Below, in pieces: positions 42,771 through 52,967 of a stretch of DNA of 64,000 nucleotides. This stretch comes from a bacterium (GTDB lineage: Bacteria > Bacteroidota > Bacteroidia > B-17B0 > Aurantibacillaceae). The notes under the pieces were generated by a model that did not search any database, had not been told where the DNA came from, and worked only from the letters and a program-made list of their open reading frames with translations. The stretch spans positions 1 to 64,000 of the forward strand of contig JAQSCW010000045.1 of the NCBI GenBank assembly GCA_029945625.1. The letters run 5' to 3'. Each line of letters begins with the position of its first letter. The stretch's first letter is position 1. The position numbers and the translations under genes were made by a program.

Positions 42771-44849
42771 ATGAAAAAGTATATTCCTTTTTTAGCCCTG
42801 TTCTTTGCCTTGTTAGCAGTGAACTCCGAATCGCAAACATTTTCGCCCGTGAACACAGCAAGCTATAATTTGGATGCTGTTGCCGAAAACACGACCGCTC
42901 TTGCCACCACCGGCGGTGCTATTGACGGAAGCAATTTTGTAATGTACAGCGTTGCCTACGGGGCCTTGTACAGTGTGAGTACCGGTTTGCCAAATAACGG
43001 ACTCATTTCAACTCCCACCAGCACTTACCAATTACAGCCTTATACGGCCAATAATGTGCTTTATGTAACCACAGGATTGATTGACTCTGTTACCGTGGTA
43101 ACACCGGCCTCTTACGCCGGATTAAGTTTACTTGGTTTTGCAACCGAAGGCAATGGCACCTTTAATGCCACCGTGCGATTTACCGATAACAGCACCCAGG
43201 TGTTTCCGGCATTAACTTTTTTCGATTGGTTTGGTGGCAGTTCGCCCATCTATTCGGGATTTGATAGGGTGAGTCGCTCCACAGGAGTTCCCGCAAATTC
43301 ATCCGGAAATCCCAGATTATTCAGCATTGAACTGGCCTTAACGTGTGCCAACCGACTTAAACAAGTAAAACGTATTCTAATCCAAAACACGGGCACCAAT
43401 CCACGGATCTGTCTCATGGCAGTATCCGCTGCAAACACGCCTTCCTACTCGGCTGCCGCATTTCCTGTAACCTGTAGCGGAGGCACCAACGGATCGGCTT
43501 CCATTACTGCTACCGGTGGTATGTTGCCTTATTCCTACACGTGGACCACAACACCTCCTCAACTCACAGCATCGGCAAATAATTTGCCGGTGGGCACCTA
43601 CACGTATTTGGTGCAAGATAACGGCGGCTGTATTGTTACGTCAACCGTTGCGGTGACACTTTCGTTAGCCGTTCAACCCTCACTCAATGTTAGTTCTAAC
43701 ACCTATACCATTTGTTCCGGCGGCAGTTTTACATTGGGCGTTTCGGGAGCTTCTACGTATACCTGGGTAGGCGGCAATAATTCCTCCATTTATAGTCCGG
43801 GTACCCAAACTGCAACTGCTCTCACGCTCTTAAACTACAGTGTTGCAGGAATCACCACCGCCAATTGCTACCGAACGGGCAGCGTTACTATTACAGTGAA
43901 TCCCAAGCCCGGTGCTTCATTCACAGGTCCTGTTGGACCACTCTGCAATAATTCTTCACCACTGGCATTGGCACCGTTGGTGCAGCAAAGCGGAGGTGCA
44001 TTTTCGGGCCCCGGCGTTGTTTCAGGAAGTTTTAATCCCGCATTTTATGGTGTGGGCACCTATACCATCACCTTTACCAACACCGATGCCAATAATTGTA
44101 CCAACTCCGCTACCACCAGTGTACAAGTGTTTTCGCTGGCAGTTCCACAAATTACTCCACCCAATGCCCTTTGCAGCAACGGTAACACTGTGCAAGTAAA
44201 TGCAAATCCCGGCGGAGGAACATTTTCAGGGATCCCTATAAATCCGCAAGGTGTAATCACCCCTTCACTCTCCGGTGCCGGAACTTATACCCTAGGCTAT
44301 ACCTTGGTTTCAGGTCCTTGTACGTCAAACGTGCTCACGAATGTAATTATCAATGCAGCTCCCACTGCCTCCTTCGTTAATCCAAAAACATTTTTTTGTA
44401 AAACCGCTTCTTCTACGTTCTTTAATACCAACCCTTCGGGTGGCACATTTTCCGGACCCGGAATGAGCGGCCCCGCATTTAATCCTGCTCAAGCGAATAT
44501 TGGCAACACGAACATTATCATTTATACTTTTACCGACATGAATGGGTGTAGCGATACCGCATCACTGAGGGTCACCGTGAGCGCTTGCACAGGTATTGGA
44601 CAAATCAATGAAAAAAGCCTGAGTTTGGCAATTTACCCAAACCCAAATTCAGGAAGCTTTGAAATTTCTGCAAATCAAGAACTGTCGCTCGTATTAGTTA
44701 ACCAATTGGGTGAGCTCATTCAGTGCATCACCTTGAGCGAATCAACTAATTTCTTGCGCAAAATAACTGACCTTGTCCCGGGCGTTTATTTTTTAATGGA
44801 TAAAGGGGTCGGAGGCGCGATGGCAAAAAAGATCGTCGTCTCAAATTAA
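42771..44849 (+). CDS. T9SS-sorted surface protein with SprB-like and Ig-like repeats
   Basis: A 692-residue secreted protein. Signal peptide (IPFLALFFALLAVNSESQ, to about residue 22). Residues 25-225 form an N-terminal beta domain without a name I recognise (NFVMYSVAYGALYSV, GLSLLGFATEGNGTFNATVR). A SprB-type repeat follows at about 230-295 (CSGGTNGSASITATGG, LPVGTYTYLVQDNGGC), then an Ig-like CHU_C-type repeat and three PKD-like repeats (GGAFSGPGV, GGGTFSGIP, GGTFSGPGM), then the T9SS tail (AIYPNPNSGSFEIS to AKKIVVSN). SprB is a gliding adhesin; presence of its repeat suggests an adhesive surface role. Its own promoter box lies at 42743-42750. Confidence 0.82.
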   Translation: MKKYIPFLALFFALLAVNSESQTFSPVNTASYNLDAVAENTTALATTGGAIDGSNFVMYSVAYGALYSVSTGLPNNGLISTPTSTYQLQPYTANNVLYVTTGLIDSVTVVTPASYAGLSLLGFATEGNGTFNATVRFTDNSTQVFPALTFFDWFGGSSPIYSGFDRVSRSTGVPANSSGNPRLFSIELALTCANRLKQVKRILIQNTGTNPRICLMAVSAANTPSYSAAAFPVTCSGGTNGSASITATGGMLPYSYTWTTTPPQLTASANNLPVGTYTYLVQDNGGCIVTSTVAVTLSLAVQPSLNVSSNTYTICSGGSFTLGVSGASTYTWVGGNNSSIYSPGTQTATALTLLNYSVAGITTANCYRTGSVTITVNPKPGASFTGPVGPLCNNSSPLALAPLVQQSGGAFSGPGVVSGSFNPAFYGVGTYTITFTNTDANNCTNSATTSVQVFSLAVPQITPPNALCSNGNTVQVNANPGGGTFSGIPINPQGVITPSLSGAGTYTLGYTLVSGPCTSNVLTNVIINAAPTASFVNPKTFFCKTASSTFFNTNPSGGTFSGPGMSGPAFNPAQANIGNTNIIIYTFTDMNGCSDTASLRVTVSACTGIGQINEKSLSLAIYPNPNSGSFEISANQELSLVLVNQLGELIQCITLSESTNFLRKITDLVPGVYFLMDKGVGGAMAKKIVVSN

Positions 44850-44866
44850 CACGTTCGTTCTTATCT

Positions 44867-44903
44867 AAAAAAAGGGGGGATGAGAAAAGACCTCCATTTT
44901 TTT
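44867..44903 (+). terminator. Possible terminator of the SprB-repeat gene
   Basis: A7-GGGGGG, 11-base loop, CCTCC-A-T7: a short stem with one G-U pair, extended by A-T pairs and followed by seven T, about 20 bases after the stop. Confidence 0.45.
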
Positions 44904-44948
44904 GATACTTTTTTCTTGTATCTTTATTCGTAATTTTAAAACGACACG

Positions 44949-45485
44949 ATGAAAAAACTTATTTTTTTCCTTGCCTTTTTCGGGTGCTATCAAGCCGGAA
45001 ATTCACAAACATTTACGCTTAAAAGCACCGATATCGGTGGTCAGGCCACCCAACAACAATTTTACAATGGCATGGGCTGCACCGGTCAGAACATTTCACC
45101 CCAGCTATCTTGGGAAAATATCCCCGATGGCACCCGCTACTACGCTGTTACCATGTACGACAAAGATGCCCCCACAGGAAGCGGTTTTTGGCATTGGCTT
45201 GTTTTTAATATTCCACTTACAATTACAGAATTAAAATCAGGAGCGGGTGATGTTACAAAAAAAATGTTGCCTAAAGATGTTATTCAAAGTATAACCGATT
45301 TTGGAAAACCAGGCTATGGCGGACCTTGTCCACCTGCCGGACCACCGCATCAATACCTTTTTACGGTATATGCTCTCAAAGCAAAAATTGATCTGGATAA
45401 AAATGCCTCACCTGCCATGGTTGGATTTTATCTCAACAGCAACATGGTGAGTAAGGCATCTATTGTGATGTACGGGAAACAATAG
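44949..45485 (+). CDS. Secreted PEBP/YbhB-YbcL family protein
   Basis: A 178-residue protein with a signal peptide (LIFFLAFFGCYQAGNSQ, to about residue 19) and a phosphatidylethanolamine-binding-protein fold of the bacterial YbhB/YbcL type. Hallmarks: GCTGQNISPQLSWENIPDGTRYYAVTMYDKDAPTGSGFWHW (read in two parts, the DPDAP-like ligand loop being DKDAPTGSGFWHW), FGKPGYGGPCPPAGPPHQYLFTVYAL. YbhB-type proteins have no firmly established activity. A TATCTTTA box just upstream is close to the promoter consensus. Family assignment is firm. Confidence 0.88.
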   Translation: MKKLIFFLAFFGCYQAGNSQTFTLKSTDIGGQATQQQFYNGMGCTGQNISPQLSWENIPDGTRYYAVTMYDKDAPTGSGFWHWLVFNIPLTITELKSGAGDVTKKMLPKDVIQSITDFGKPGYGGPCPPAGPPHQYLFTVYALKAKIDLDKNASPAMVGFYLNSNMVSKASIVMYGKQ

Positions 45486-45574
45486 TGTAAGGCTTCCTGG
45501 GTTCGGAATTTTTTTTTCGCTGTCGGTCGCGTTTTTCTTTTTTGTCGATTGAAATGGTGTAAAATTTCGGCGAT

Positions 45575-47572
45575 TTACTCTTTCACCAGTTTTACTGCGT
45601 GCATCCCATCTTGGGCAGAATTAATAAGCAGAGAATAAATTCCGGCCGAATACTCTTTCAAGGAAATTTCGCGGATCTGATCACTCTTGTTTTCAAAACG
45701 TTCAACCTGTAGTACGTCGCCTTGCGCATTGAGTACTGTTAGAGTGAATGTCCCTGCCGAGTGCAACTTAAGAAAAAGAAGTTCTCCTGCCGGATTGGGA
45801 AACAAGTTGAATCGTTCTTCCGCGCGCACATCCGAAAATCCGGAACAATACCCGGATACCACACAGAGCACAGCCTTTCCGGTACAATCAGAGGTACTCC
45901 CCGTAACAGTATAGCAGGTAGAAACTGTTGGCGTTACCGACGTATTTGGGCCCAGCGAATAAGTCATCAATCCGGGCGTGAATGGTGCCCAGGAATAGTT
46001 TGTGGCGCCCGAAGCAGTTAAATTAACAGGATCGATTTGTCCGTCAATCTTGATACAAGTGGCCGAAGAACTTTGAGCGGTGACAATGTTGAGCGGTGGC
46101 GTCAATAAAATTGTCACAAACGCTGAATCGCGACAAGTTCCACCATTGGATCCCAGCACCGAATACGTACCCGCCACGCCGCTAAGGGTTGAGGTGGATA
46201 TTTGATTTGTAAAATTGCTGCTTGTCCACACATAGGTATTTGCCCCAAAGGCGGCAAGCGTCGTTGTAAATCCGGCACACAAGGCACTTGATCCGGAGGT
46301 TGCCAACAGACTTGGAAAAACATTCACCGTCACCGTATAGGTCGAAAACCCGCGGCATCCAACTGTATTGGTGCCACTCACCGAATAAACAGTCGTTGAA
46401 AGAGGTCCCGCACTTACACTACCCCCAAAAAGAGAAGACAATAAACTAGGATGAGTGACCCAAGTATAATTTATGGCGCCATTTACAAAGAGCCCTACCA
46501 ATTGGTTCGGACAAATAATTCCCGAGCTCGCACTCATCGTTAAAACAGGAGTGGGATGCATTCCCACATTAATCGTCCTAGTGTTTTTGCAATTAAGACT
46601 GTCGGCTGTTAAGGTATACGTAGTGGCAAGCGTTTGAGAAAACACAAAAGGATTTGCAGTAACAGTTTGAAAAGGACTCGCCCAGGTATACGTATTTGCC
46701 TGCGCGCCTACAAGTGATGATGTAACTCCGCTGCAAACAGAGGCAGGCGATGTTGCCTTTGCGGTAAATGGAAATAATCCCACACTTATTGTTTTTGCGG
46801 AAATGCAGGAAGTGCCATATAATCCAACCACCGTATAGGTGATGGGTAGTACCGAAGGACTGGTAACCACGGAGGTATTACTGGTGGACGCAAATTGAGT
46901 ACCTGGAGGTTGCAACCAACTGTAACTACTGCCACCAATCGACGTAAGCGTGAGCTGGGATAATGGGCAGAGAGATGCGGCAGAGGCAGTGACCGTTAGG
47001 TTAAAAATGGTGACACTTGCTGTGGCGGAACAACCCGTGTTTCCGCTCACCGTGTAATTGGAGTTGCTGAGCGGTGTTGAAGTAATGGAACCGGTTGTAG
47101 CACCGGTACTCCAAATGTAGCTGCTTGCCCCGCTCGCTGTGATGCTTGCCGTGGCTCCTGTACAAATTGTTTGGGAAGCCGGAGTTAACGTAAGTCCCGC
47201 ACACGACACATTGATGGTGCTCGAACTCGTAGCAATTAAGCTAGAAGCTGAATTATACGCGAAGCAGGTGATGGTATGAATTCCGCAGGAAGAAAATAAG
47301 ATATTCATTTGCGTGTTGGCGAAATTCACCGTGCTTGTACTTACGGCAGGAAACCCTGACCATGTATAGAATGCAGCGTTACTGTTAGTTCCCACCACTC
47401 CGGCTACAGCGCTCCCATTGATGCAGGGCGTTCCTGAAACGCTAAATGTAAGTGTTTGTGAAAACAGGTTGGCCTGTAGCCACATCAGGAGGGAAATCAT
47501 GGTAATTCGTTGTAGTGCCTTTGCTGTAATTATCAGGTTATCGGGAAAAAATTGCGGTGATTTCATTTTCAC
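45575..47572 (-). CDS. T9SS-sorted Ig-like repeat surface protein
   Basis: A 665-residue secreted protein. Signal segment ITMISLLMWLQANLFSQ (cleavage near residue 39), then a Cys-containing beta domain, at least five Ig-like CHU_C-type repeats (each with ASIxASGASSYIWSTG-like core and a following xxYTVSGN/GxxC end), and a T9SS tail (NLFPNPAGELLFLK to HAVKLVKE). It lacks the glycine-rich domain of the array to its left, and its repeats are more divergent. Probably surface-attached or released; function unknown. No terminator obvious downstream. Confidence 0.8.
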   Translation of the reverse strand: MKMKSPQFFPDNLIITAKALQRITMISLLMWLQANLFSQTLTFSVSGTPCINGSAVAGVVGTNSNAAFYTWSGFPAVSTSTVNFANTQMNILFSSCGIHTITCFAYNSASSLIATSSSTINVSCAGLTLTPASQTICTGATASITASGASSYIWSTGATTGSITSTPLSNSNYTVSGNTGCSATASVTIFNLTVTASAASLCPLSQLTLTSIGGSSYSWLQPPGTQFASTSNTSVVTSPSVLPITYTVVGLYGTSCISAKTISVGLFPFTAKATSPASVCSGVTSSLVGAQANTYTWASPFQTVTANPFVFSQTLATTYTLTADSLNCKNTRTINVGMHPTPVLTMSASSGIICPNQLVGLFVNGAINYTWVTHPSLLSSLFGGSVSAGPLSTTVYSVSGTNTVGCRGFSTYTVTVNVFPSLLATSGSSALCAGFTTTLAAFGANTYVWTSSNFTNQISTSTLSGVAGTYSVLGSNGGTCRDSAFVTILLTPPLNIVTAQSSSATCIKIDGQIDPVNLTASGATNYSWAPFTPGLMTYSLGPNTSVTPTVSTCYTVTGSTSDCTGKAVLCVVSGYCSGFSDVRAEERFNLFPNPAGELLFLKLHSAGTFTLTVLNAQGDVLQVERFENKSDQIREISLKEYSAGIYSLLINSAQDGMHAVKLVKE

Positions 47573-47807
47573 AAACTTCCGAAGAAATGACGAATTCCTA
47601 AGCGGAAGCCGCTTGAGTTTTCAACTAATTTATAAACTTATTTTTTCTGCGACACCAATTAGACGTTGTGCTCTCCAAGTTCTCAATCTGAGATCATGTT
47701 CCTGATTTCACTTCATTAAAATGGCATTAGGGATTCGGCTCAATTTCAAAAGCGATTTCATTTAGTATTTTATCTTTATCTTTAGTAACAAACGCCAAGA
47801 AGCCTAA

Positions 47808-48335
47808 ATGCAGAATTACCACTATACCGATGGCCTCGAAAGTGAGAGACTAACGACCAGTTTTTTGACGCTGGACGATGTTCCCCTCTGGTCACATTTT
47901 TTTGAGAATGAAGAAGCCGTCACCTTTATTCAGGATTTTGAACCCGCTAAATCGATGGAACATGCTGAAGTGTGGATTGAACGACAAATGCAACGTACCA
48001 AAAATAATCAGTACGGATTGCAAGCCCTGCTCAATAAATCAACCGGAGAATTTATAGGCATGTGTGGACTCCTTTTACAGGAAGTGGATGGCAAACTGGA
48101 ACTGGAAATAGGTTACCATTTGCTCCGAAATTTTTGGGGTAAAGGCTATGCCGGCGAAGCCGCTCAATTATTTAAAGAATATGCACACGTCAACAATTTA
48201 GGGACTTCGGTGGTTTCAATCATTCATATCAACAACCTGCGCTCACAAAAAGTGGCAATCACCAATAATATGAAACGCGAAAAACAAACGACCTGGAGAG
48301 ATAAGGATGTTTATGTGTACCGCACAAGTATATAA
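47808..48335 (+). CDS. GNAT acetyltransferase, RimJ/RimL-like
   Basis: A 175-residue N-acetyltransferase of the RimJ/RimL branch. N-terminal LESERLTTSFLTLDDVPLW is the family start; IGMCGLLLQEVDG and LEIGYHLLRNFWGKGYAGEA hold the central strand and acetyl-CoA loop (F-W-G-K-G-Y-A). The C-terminal helix HINNLRSQKVAITNNM replaces the usual N-x-x-S-x-x-V-x-E-K-x-G and lacks the Gly. Substrate unknown. Followed 19 bases later by the membrane protein gene. Confidence 0.85.
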   Translation: MQNYHYTDGLESERLTTSFLTLDDVPLWSHFFENEEAVTFIQDFEPAKSMEHAEVWIERQMQRTKNNQYGLQALLNKSTGEFIGMCGLLLQEVDGKLELEIGYHLLRNFWGKGYAGEAAQLFKEYAHVNNLGTSVVSIIHINNLRSQKVAITNNMKREKQTTWRDKDVYVYRTSI

Positions 48336-48354
48336 AAACGATTGAAATAAGAAA

Positions 48355-49275
48355 TTGAACAGATTTAAACATAATACGTTTTTTCAATTATTTTTCTTCG
48401 GAAATTATTTTGCCGGAGTTTGCGCCATCGCGCTTTCACTGGAGGGTTCTCTCCAGCAACATGTTCCCCTGTTTGATCCGCTTTTTTACATTCTGGCTTT
48501 TGCCGCTACTGTATCCTATTACAGTTTAGCCTATATCCGCACCGAGTTTTCTCCCGAATCGGCTACCAACCGAACCTCTTGGTATACACAACATCACACA
48601 CTCATGAACCGCACGCAGGCGATCTTCCTCTTTATTCTCGTCATCGGTTCGGTTTATTTTGCAGTTAAGAACATTGAAACAATTTTGAACCTAAGTCTCT
48701 TTGAATGGACTCTCATTATACTGTTCCCCCTGGTCTCGGCATTCTATTACGGCGTCGATAATAAATTCATCGGAAAACATAATTTACGGAATATTGGGTG
48801 GTTGAAACCTCTGATTATTGGCTTTACCTGGGCCGGACTGGTCACCGTGTTTCCGGTGATGTTTTACGCAATTGAACACACTACCCATTACGAACTAACA
48901 TTGGTAGGATGTTTTCTATTTCTGAAAAATGTAATGTTTATTACCGTACTGAGCGTACTATTCGACATTAAAGATTACGCCATGGATTACAATGTACAAT
49001 TAAAAACACTGGTGGTAAAACTCGGCCTGCGCAAAACTTTGTTTTACATCATCATTCCCCTCTGTGTGGTTGGATTGTGTTCCTTTCTCATTTATGCCCA
49101 CTTGCAGAATTTTTCCCTAATGAAACGCGTGATCAATACACTTCCTTTTCTAGCAGTAATAGCGGTGACCTATTCCATGTATAACCGACGTGATATATTT
49201 TATTACCTTATCGTAATTGACGGACTTATGTTATTTAAAGCGCTTTGTGGCATAACAGCTATGATTTTTTTCTGA
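48355..49275 (+). CDS. UbiA-like polytopic membrane protein
   Basis: A 306-residue membrane protein with about eight hydrophobic segments. The pattern resembles a divergent UbiA prenyltransferase superfamily member: VLFDIKDYAMDYNVQLKTLVVKLG near residue 205 matches the second Asp-rich motif region (DIxDxxxDxxxGxxTLxxxLG) with substitutions, while the first NDxxDxxxD motif is not recognisable, so catalysis is doubtful. The start is TTG at 48355. It is probably in one operon with the acetyltransferase gene, 19 bases upstream. Confidence 0.5.
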   Translation: MNRFKHNTFFQLFFFGNYFAGVCAIALSLEGSLQQHVPLFDPLFYILAFAATVSYYSLAYIRTEFSPESATNRTSWYTQHHTLMNRTQAIFLFILVIGSVYFAVKNIETILNLSLFEWTLIILFPLVSAFYYGVDNKFIGKHNLRNIGWLKPLIIGFTWAGLVTVFPVMFYAIEHTTHYELTLVGCFLFLKNVMFITVLSVLFDIKDYAMDYNVQLKTLVVKLGLRKTLFYIIIPLCVVGLCSFLIYAHLQNFSLMKRVINTLPFLAVIAVTYSMYNRRDIFYYLIVIDGLMLFKALCGITAMIFF

Positions 49276-49414
49276 TTCTTTTTATATCACAATTAGAAAT
49301 TAGAAGCCCTTTGCGAAATGAAACCCTTAGGAAACAAGGATAGCAGCTCATTCCGCACCATTTCACCATGGGATCTTCGAGGTGGAAAGGGCCTCCGATA
49401 CTGATTTTTTTTTG

Positions 49415-49422
49415 TAAATTTG
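49415..49422 (+). promoter_or_regulatory. -7 box TAAATTTG before pheT
   Basis: Exact TAnnTTTG, 16 bases before the ATG at 49439, giving a very short leader. Confidence 0.45.
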
Positions 49423-49438
49423 CCACTTAATTTAAAAC

Positions 49439-51862
49439 ATGAAGATCTCGACCAATTGGCTCAAAACACTTATAAATACTGAACACTCAGCAGAAGAAAT
49501 AGCTTCTTTACTCACCGCCGCAGGGCTGGAGGTGGAAGGCATTGAACAGTTCGAAAGTGTAAAAGGGGGGTTAAAAGGTTTGGTAGTAGGCCAAGTGCTT
49601 GAATGCGGAAAACATCCCGATGCTGACCGTTTGAGTCTCACAAAAGTAGACATCGGAACTTCTGAACCTCTCTCCATCGTATGCGGTGCTCCCAATGTGG
49701 CAGCGGGTCAAAAAGTGATTGTGGCTACTATCGGCACAAAATTATATCCCAACGAAGGGGAATCTTTTGAAATAAAAAAATCGAAAATTCGCGGTGCTGC
49801 CAGTGAAGGCATGATTTGCGCCGAAGATGAAATAGGCTTAGGAAAAAGTCATGCCGGCATCATGGTCTTGCCGGAAGAAACCTCCATTGGTATGCCCGCC
49901 TCCGAGTATTTCAACATTGAGTCAGATACCATACTCGAAATTGGGTTAACACCTAACCGCAGCGATGCAGCTTCACATTTGGGAGTAGCACGAGATCTGG
50001 CGGCAATTCTAAAATCAAAAGAAGAAACTTCAAACGCGTCTGTCGAACTTAAGGGATTTTGGGATTTTCCCGAATCCAATAATAGTGCCTTGGTACAAGT
50101 TGAGATTGAAAATGCAGAGGCCTGCAAACGTTATTCGGGCATTGTGATTACCGGCATAAAGGTAGAAGAGAGTCCGGCTTGGCTCAAGAACAGACTCAAA
50201 TCAATTGGCTTGCGACCCATCAATAACATTGTAGACATAACCAATTATGTACTGCACGAATTAGGTCAGCCTTTGCACGCCTTTGATTTCGCAAAAATAA
50301 AAGGGAATAAAATCATCGTGCGAAATGCCAAACAAGGCGAAAAATTTAAAACCCTCGATGCGATAGAACGAACGCTTACAAGCGAAGACTTAGTAATTTG
50401 CCATGAAAACGCGCCCATGTGCCTAGCGGGTGTGTTTGGCGGTTTTGAGAGCGGCGTGAACGAAAACACTACTGCCATCTTTTTGGAAAGTGCGTATTTC
50501 GATCCGAGCTCTGTTCGCAAAACATCTAAACACCATGGTTTAAAAACCGATGCTTCTTTCCGCTTTGAAAGAGGAACCGATCCCAACATGACCATTGTGG
50601 CACTTAACCGGGCCGTGAATCTTATTCTTGAAATTGCCGGAGGAACAATAGGAATGGATGTTGTGGACCTCTATCCTGAACGCATGGAACCATTTAAAAT
50701 TGGATTTTCATACACCAATTGTCAGGACCTGATTGGCAAAGAAATTGAACGGAGCAAAATCAAAAATATTATTCTTAACCTGGGTATTGAGGTCGAAAAT
50801 GAAGGAGGCGATGGTTTGGTTTTATTAGTGCCGCGTTACAAAAGTGATGTTACCCGCGAAGTGGATGTGATAGAAGAAGTGATGCGAATTTATGGGTATA
50901 ATAATGTAGAAGTAAGTAAGTCAATTTCATATACCGCATTTAATGCTCCCAAAAACTACGAGGTAAAACTGCAAAACAAAGTTGCAGAAGTTCTCGAAGG
51001 TTCCGGATTTAATGAGATCATTTGCCTTTCTCTCACCAAAGAATCGTATTACTCCGAAGAGACTAAAAAAATAAAAGTGTTAAATCCCCTGAGCAATGAC
51101 CTCAACATACTTCGGAGTGATATGTTGTACAGCGGACTCGAAGCCATTGCGTACAATATAAATCGTAAGAACGCGGATTTAAAATTTTATGAACTCGGAC
51201 GCACTTACCATCACAGTGAGAAAGAAGGAATTTTATACAGCGAGCAAAAACACATAAGTTTATTCGTCACCGGAAAATTATTTCCCCAAAATCCTTATGG
51301 GCTCACCCAAAGTTCGGACCTTTCGTATTTGAAAGCTGCCCTCGAGAATCTCTTTCTAAAATGCGGAATTTCGAAATATCAGAGCATAGAAAGCACTCAT
51401 ACCAATTTGCAATACGGCTTAAATTACCAACTCAATAATAAATCGCTGGCAGATATAGGATTGGTAAAAAAATCACACTTAAAACTAGTTGATATCACTC
51501 AGCCGGTATTTTATGCCTGCATTAATTGGGATCATTTGGTAAAAGCCTTTTCAAAACAAAAAATTGAATTTGATGAGATCAGTAAATTTCCATCGGTGCG
51601 CCGTGACCTGGCGTTATTGATCGATCGCAGTGTAAAGTACAGTCAAATTGAAGAGCTCGCCTACGCCACCGAAAAGAAATTTTTGCATGAAGTAAATCTT
51701 TTCGACATCTATGAAGGTGAAAAATTAGGAAATAAAAAATCCTATGCCTTGAGTTTCACGTTACTGGATAAGGAAGCCACTCTTACCGATAAACAAATTG
51801 AAGGCGTGATGGAAAAACTTATTCGTACCTACAAAGAAAAACTAGGTGCAGAAATCAGGTAA
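49439..51862 (+). CDS. pheT: Phenylalanine-tRNA ligase beta subunit
   Basis: An 807-residue PheRS beta chain, usual length for Bacteroidota. Domains in order: N-terminal segment MKISTNWLKTLI, EMAP/OB-fold tRNA-binding domain (about 40-150) with VVGQVLECGKHPDADRLSL and GAASEGMICAEDE, B3/B4 editing domain (about 215-390), B5 domain (about 405-475), a catalytic-like core, and the C-terminal ferredoxin-fold anticodon-binding domain (about 715-807) with FPSVRRDLALLIDRSVKY. Attaches Phe to tRNA together with PheS, whose gene is not here. No Phe-rich attenuator leader is visible. Confidence 0.95.
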   Translation: MKISTNWLKTLINTEHSAEEIASLLTAAGLEVEGIEQFESVKGGLKGLVVGQVLECGKHPDADRLSLTKVDIGTSEPLSIVCGAPNVAAGQKVIVATIGTKLYPNEGESFEIKKSKIRGAASEGMICAEDEIGLGKSHAGIMVLPEETSIGMPASEYFNIESDTILEIGLTPNRSDAASHLGVARDLAAILKSKEETSNASVELKGFWDFPESNNSALVQVEIENAEACKRYSGIVITGIKVEESPAWLKNRLKSIGLRPINNIVDITNYVLHELGQPLHAFDFAKIKGNKIIVRNAKQGEKFKTLDAIERTLTSEDLVICHENAPMCLAGVFGGFESGVNENTTAIFLESAYFDPSSVRKTSKHHGLKTDASFRFERGTDPNMTIVALNRAVNLILEIAGGTIGMDVVDLYPERMEPFKIGFSYTNCQDLIGKEIERSKIKNIILNLGIEVENEGGDGLVLLVPRYKSDVTREVDVIEEVMRIYGYNNVEVSKSISYTAFNAPKNYEVKLQNKVAEVLEGSGFNEIICLSLTKESYYSEETKKIKVLNPLSNDLNILRSDMLYSGLEAIAYNINRKNADLKFYELGRTYHHSEKEGILYSEQKHISLFVTGKLFPQNPYGLTQSSDLSYLKAALENLFLKCGISKYQSIESTHTNLQYGLNYQLNNKSLADIGLVKKSHLKLVDITQPVFYACINWDHLVKAFSKQKIEFDEISKFPSVRRDLALLIDRSVKYSQIEELAYATEKKFLHEVNLFDIYEGEKLGNKKSYALSFTLLDKEATLTDKQIEGVMEKLIRTYKEKLGAEIR

Positions 51863-51893
51863 TTGATGTTCTGTAATTTTCAGAAAATAAATT

Positions 51894-52967
51894 TTGGAAA
51901 CTATTTTTAAAGATCTTAAGGTGATTGAACTGGCCGGCGTATTAGCCGGACCAAGTGTGGGTTATTTTTTTGCCGAACTGGGAGCAAAGGTTTACAAGAT
52001 CGAAAATCCGGGTACCCTTGGCGATGTTACCCGAAGTTGGAAATTAAAATCAGAAGATCCAAAAGAAAAAACTAGCGCTTATTTTTGGAGTGTAAATGCC
52101 TTTAAGGAATATCTTTCGCTTGATCTGCAACTACCTGAACACTTACAAAAATTATACGACCTCATTAAGGAAGCCGACATTGTCATCACCAATTATAAAG
52201 AAGGAGATGATGAAAAACTTAAAGTAGATTATAAAACCTTATCGGCACTCAATCCCACACTCATTTATGCGGCCATCACCGGCTTTGGAGTAAATTCGCC
52301 ACGAAGTGCCTATGATCTCATTTTACAGGCAGAGAGCGGATTTATGTCGATGAATGGCGAACCAAATTCCGCGCCGCTCAAAATGCCGGTTGCACTTATT
52401 GATGTAATAGCAGGACATCAGGTGAAAGAAGCCGTTCTCATCGCCTTGATAAAACGTGCACAAATAAAAAAAGGATCACACATCCACATCTCATTGTTTG
52501 ATAGTGCCATTGCCTCGCTGGCCAACCAAGCCACCAACTGGCTCATCGCACATCAGCTGCCAAAACCCCTGGGAAGTTTGCATCCCAATATTGCTCCCTA
52601 TGGGGAATTGTTTGAAACCAAAGACAAACAAATGATCACCTTTGCCATAGGCAGTAATAAACAATTTAAGGAACTCTGTGAGGTGCTTCACTATTCTGCA
52701 TTAAGTAAACATGCATCCTATACGAGCAATCAATTGCGGGTGAGTAATCGCAGTCAACTGTATGCCCTGCTTTATGATTATGTAAAACAATTTAACTTTA
52801 AGGATCTATTTAACTCCTGTCTCGAGCGAGAGGTCCCCATTGGAAAGATCAGAAACCTTAAAGAAGTTTTTGACTTGCCCGAGGCGCAGGCCATGATAAG
52901 AAAATTCACGTACAATAAACAAGAACTCTCTACGGTTTCAGGCATTGCTTTTAAATTTCTCGCCTAA
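51894..52967 (+). CDS. CoA-transferase family III (CaiB/BaiF-like)
   Basis: A 357-residue class III CoA-transferase. N-terminal FKDLKVIELAGVLAGPSVGYFFAELGAKVYKIENP is the CoA-binding signature. SAYDLILQAESGFMSMNGE carries the catalytic Asp that forms the acyl anhydride, and GSHIHISLFDSAIASL is typical of the central part. It is shorter than the usual 390-430 residues. The start is TTG at 51894. Its stop overlaps the next ATG by one base (TAATG), so the GNAT gene is coupled. Acyl substrate unknown. Confidence 0.88.
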   Translation: METIFKDLKVIELAGVLAGPSVGYFFAELGAKVYKIENPGTLGDVTRSWKLKSEDPKEKTSAYFWSVNAFKEYLSLDLQLPEHLQKLYDLIKEADIVITNYKEGDDEKLKVDYKTLSALNPTLIYAAITGFGVNSPRSAYDLILQAESGFMSMNGEPNSAPLKMPVALIDVIAGHQVKEAVLIALIKRAQIKKGSHIHISLFDSAIASLANQATNWLIAHQLPKPLGSLHPNIAPYGELFETKDKQMITFAIGSNKQFKELCEVLHYSALSKHASYTSNQLRVSNRSQLYALLYDYVKQFNFKDLFNSCLEREVPIGKIRNLKEVFDLPEAQAMIRKFTYNKQELSTVSGIAFKFLA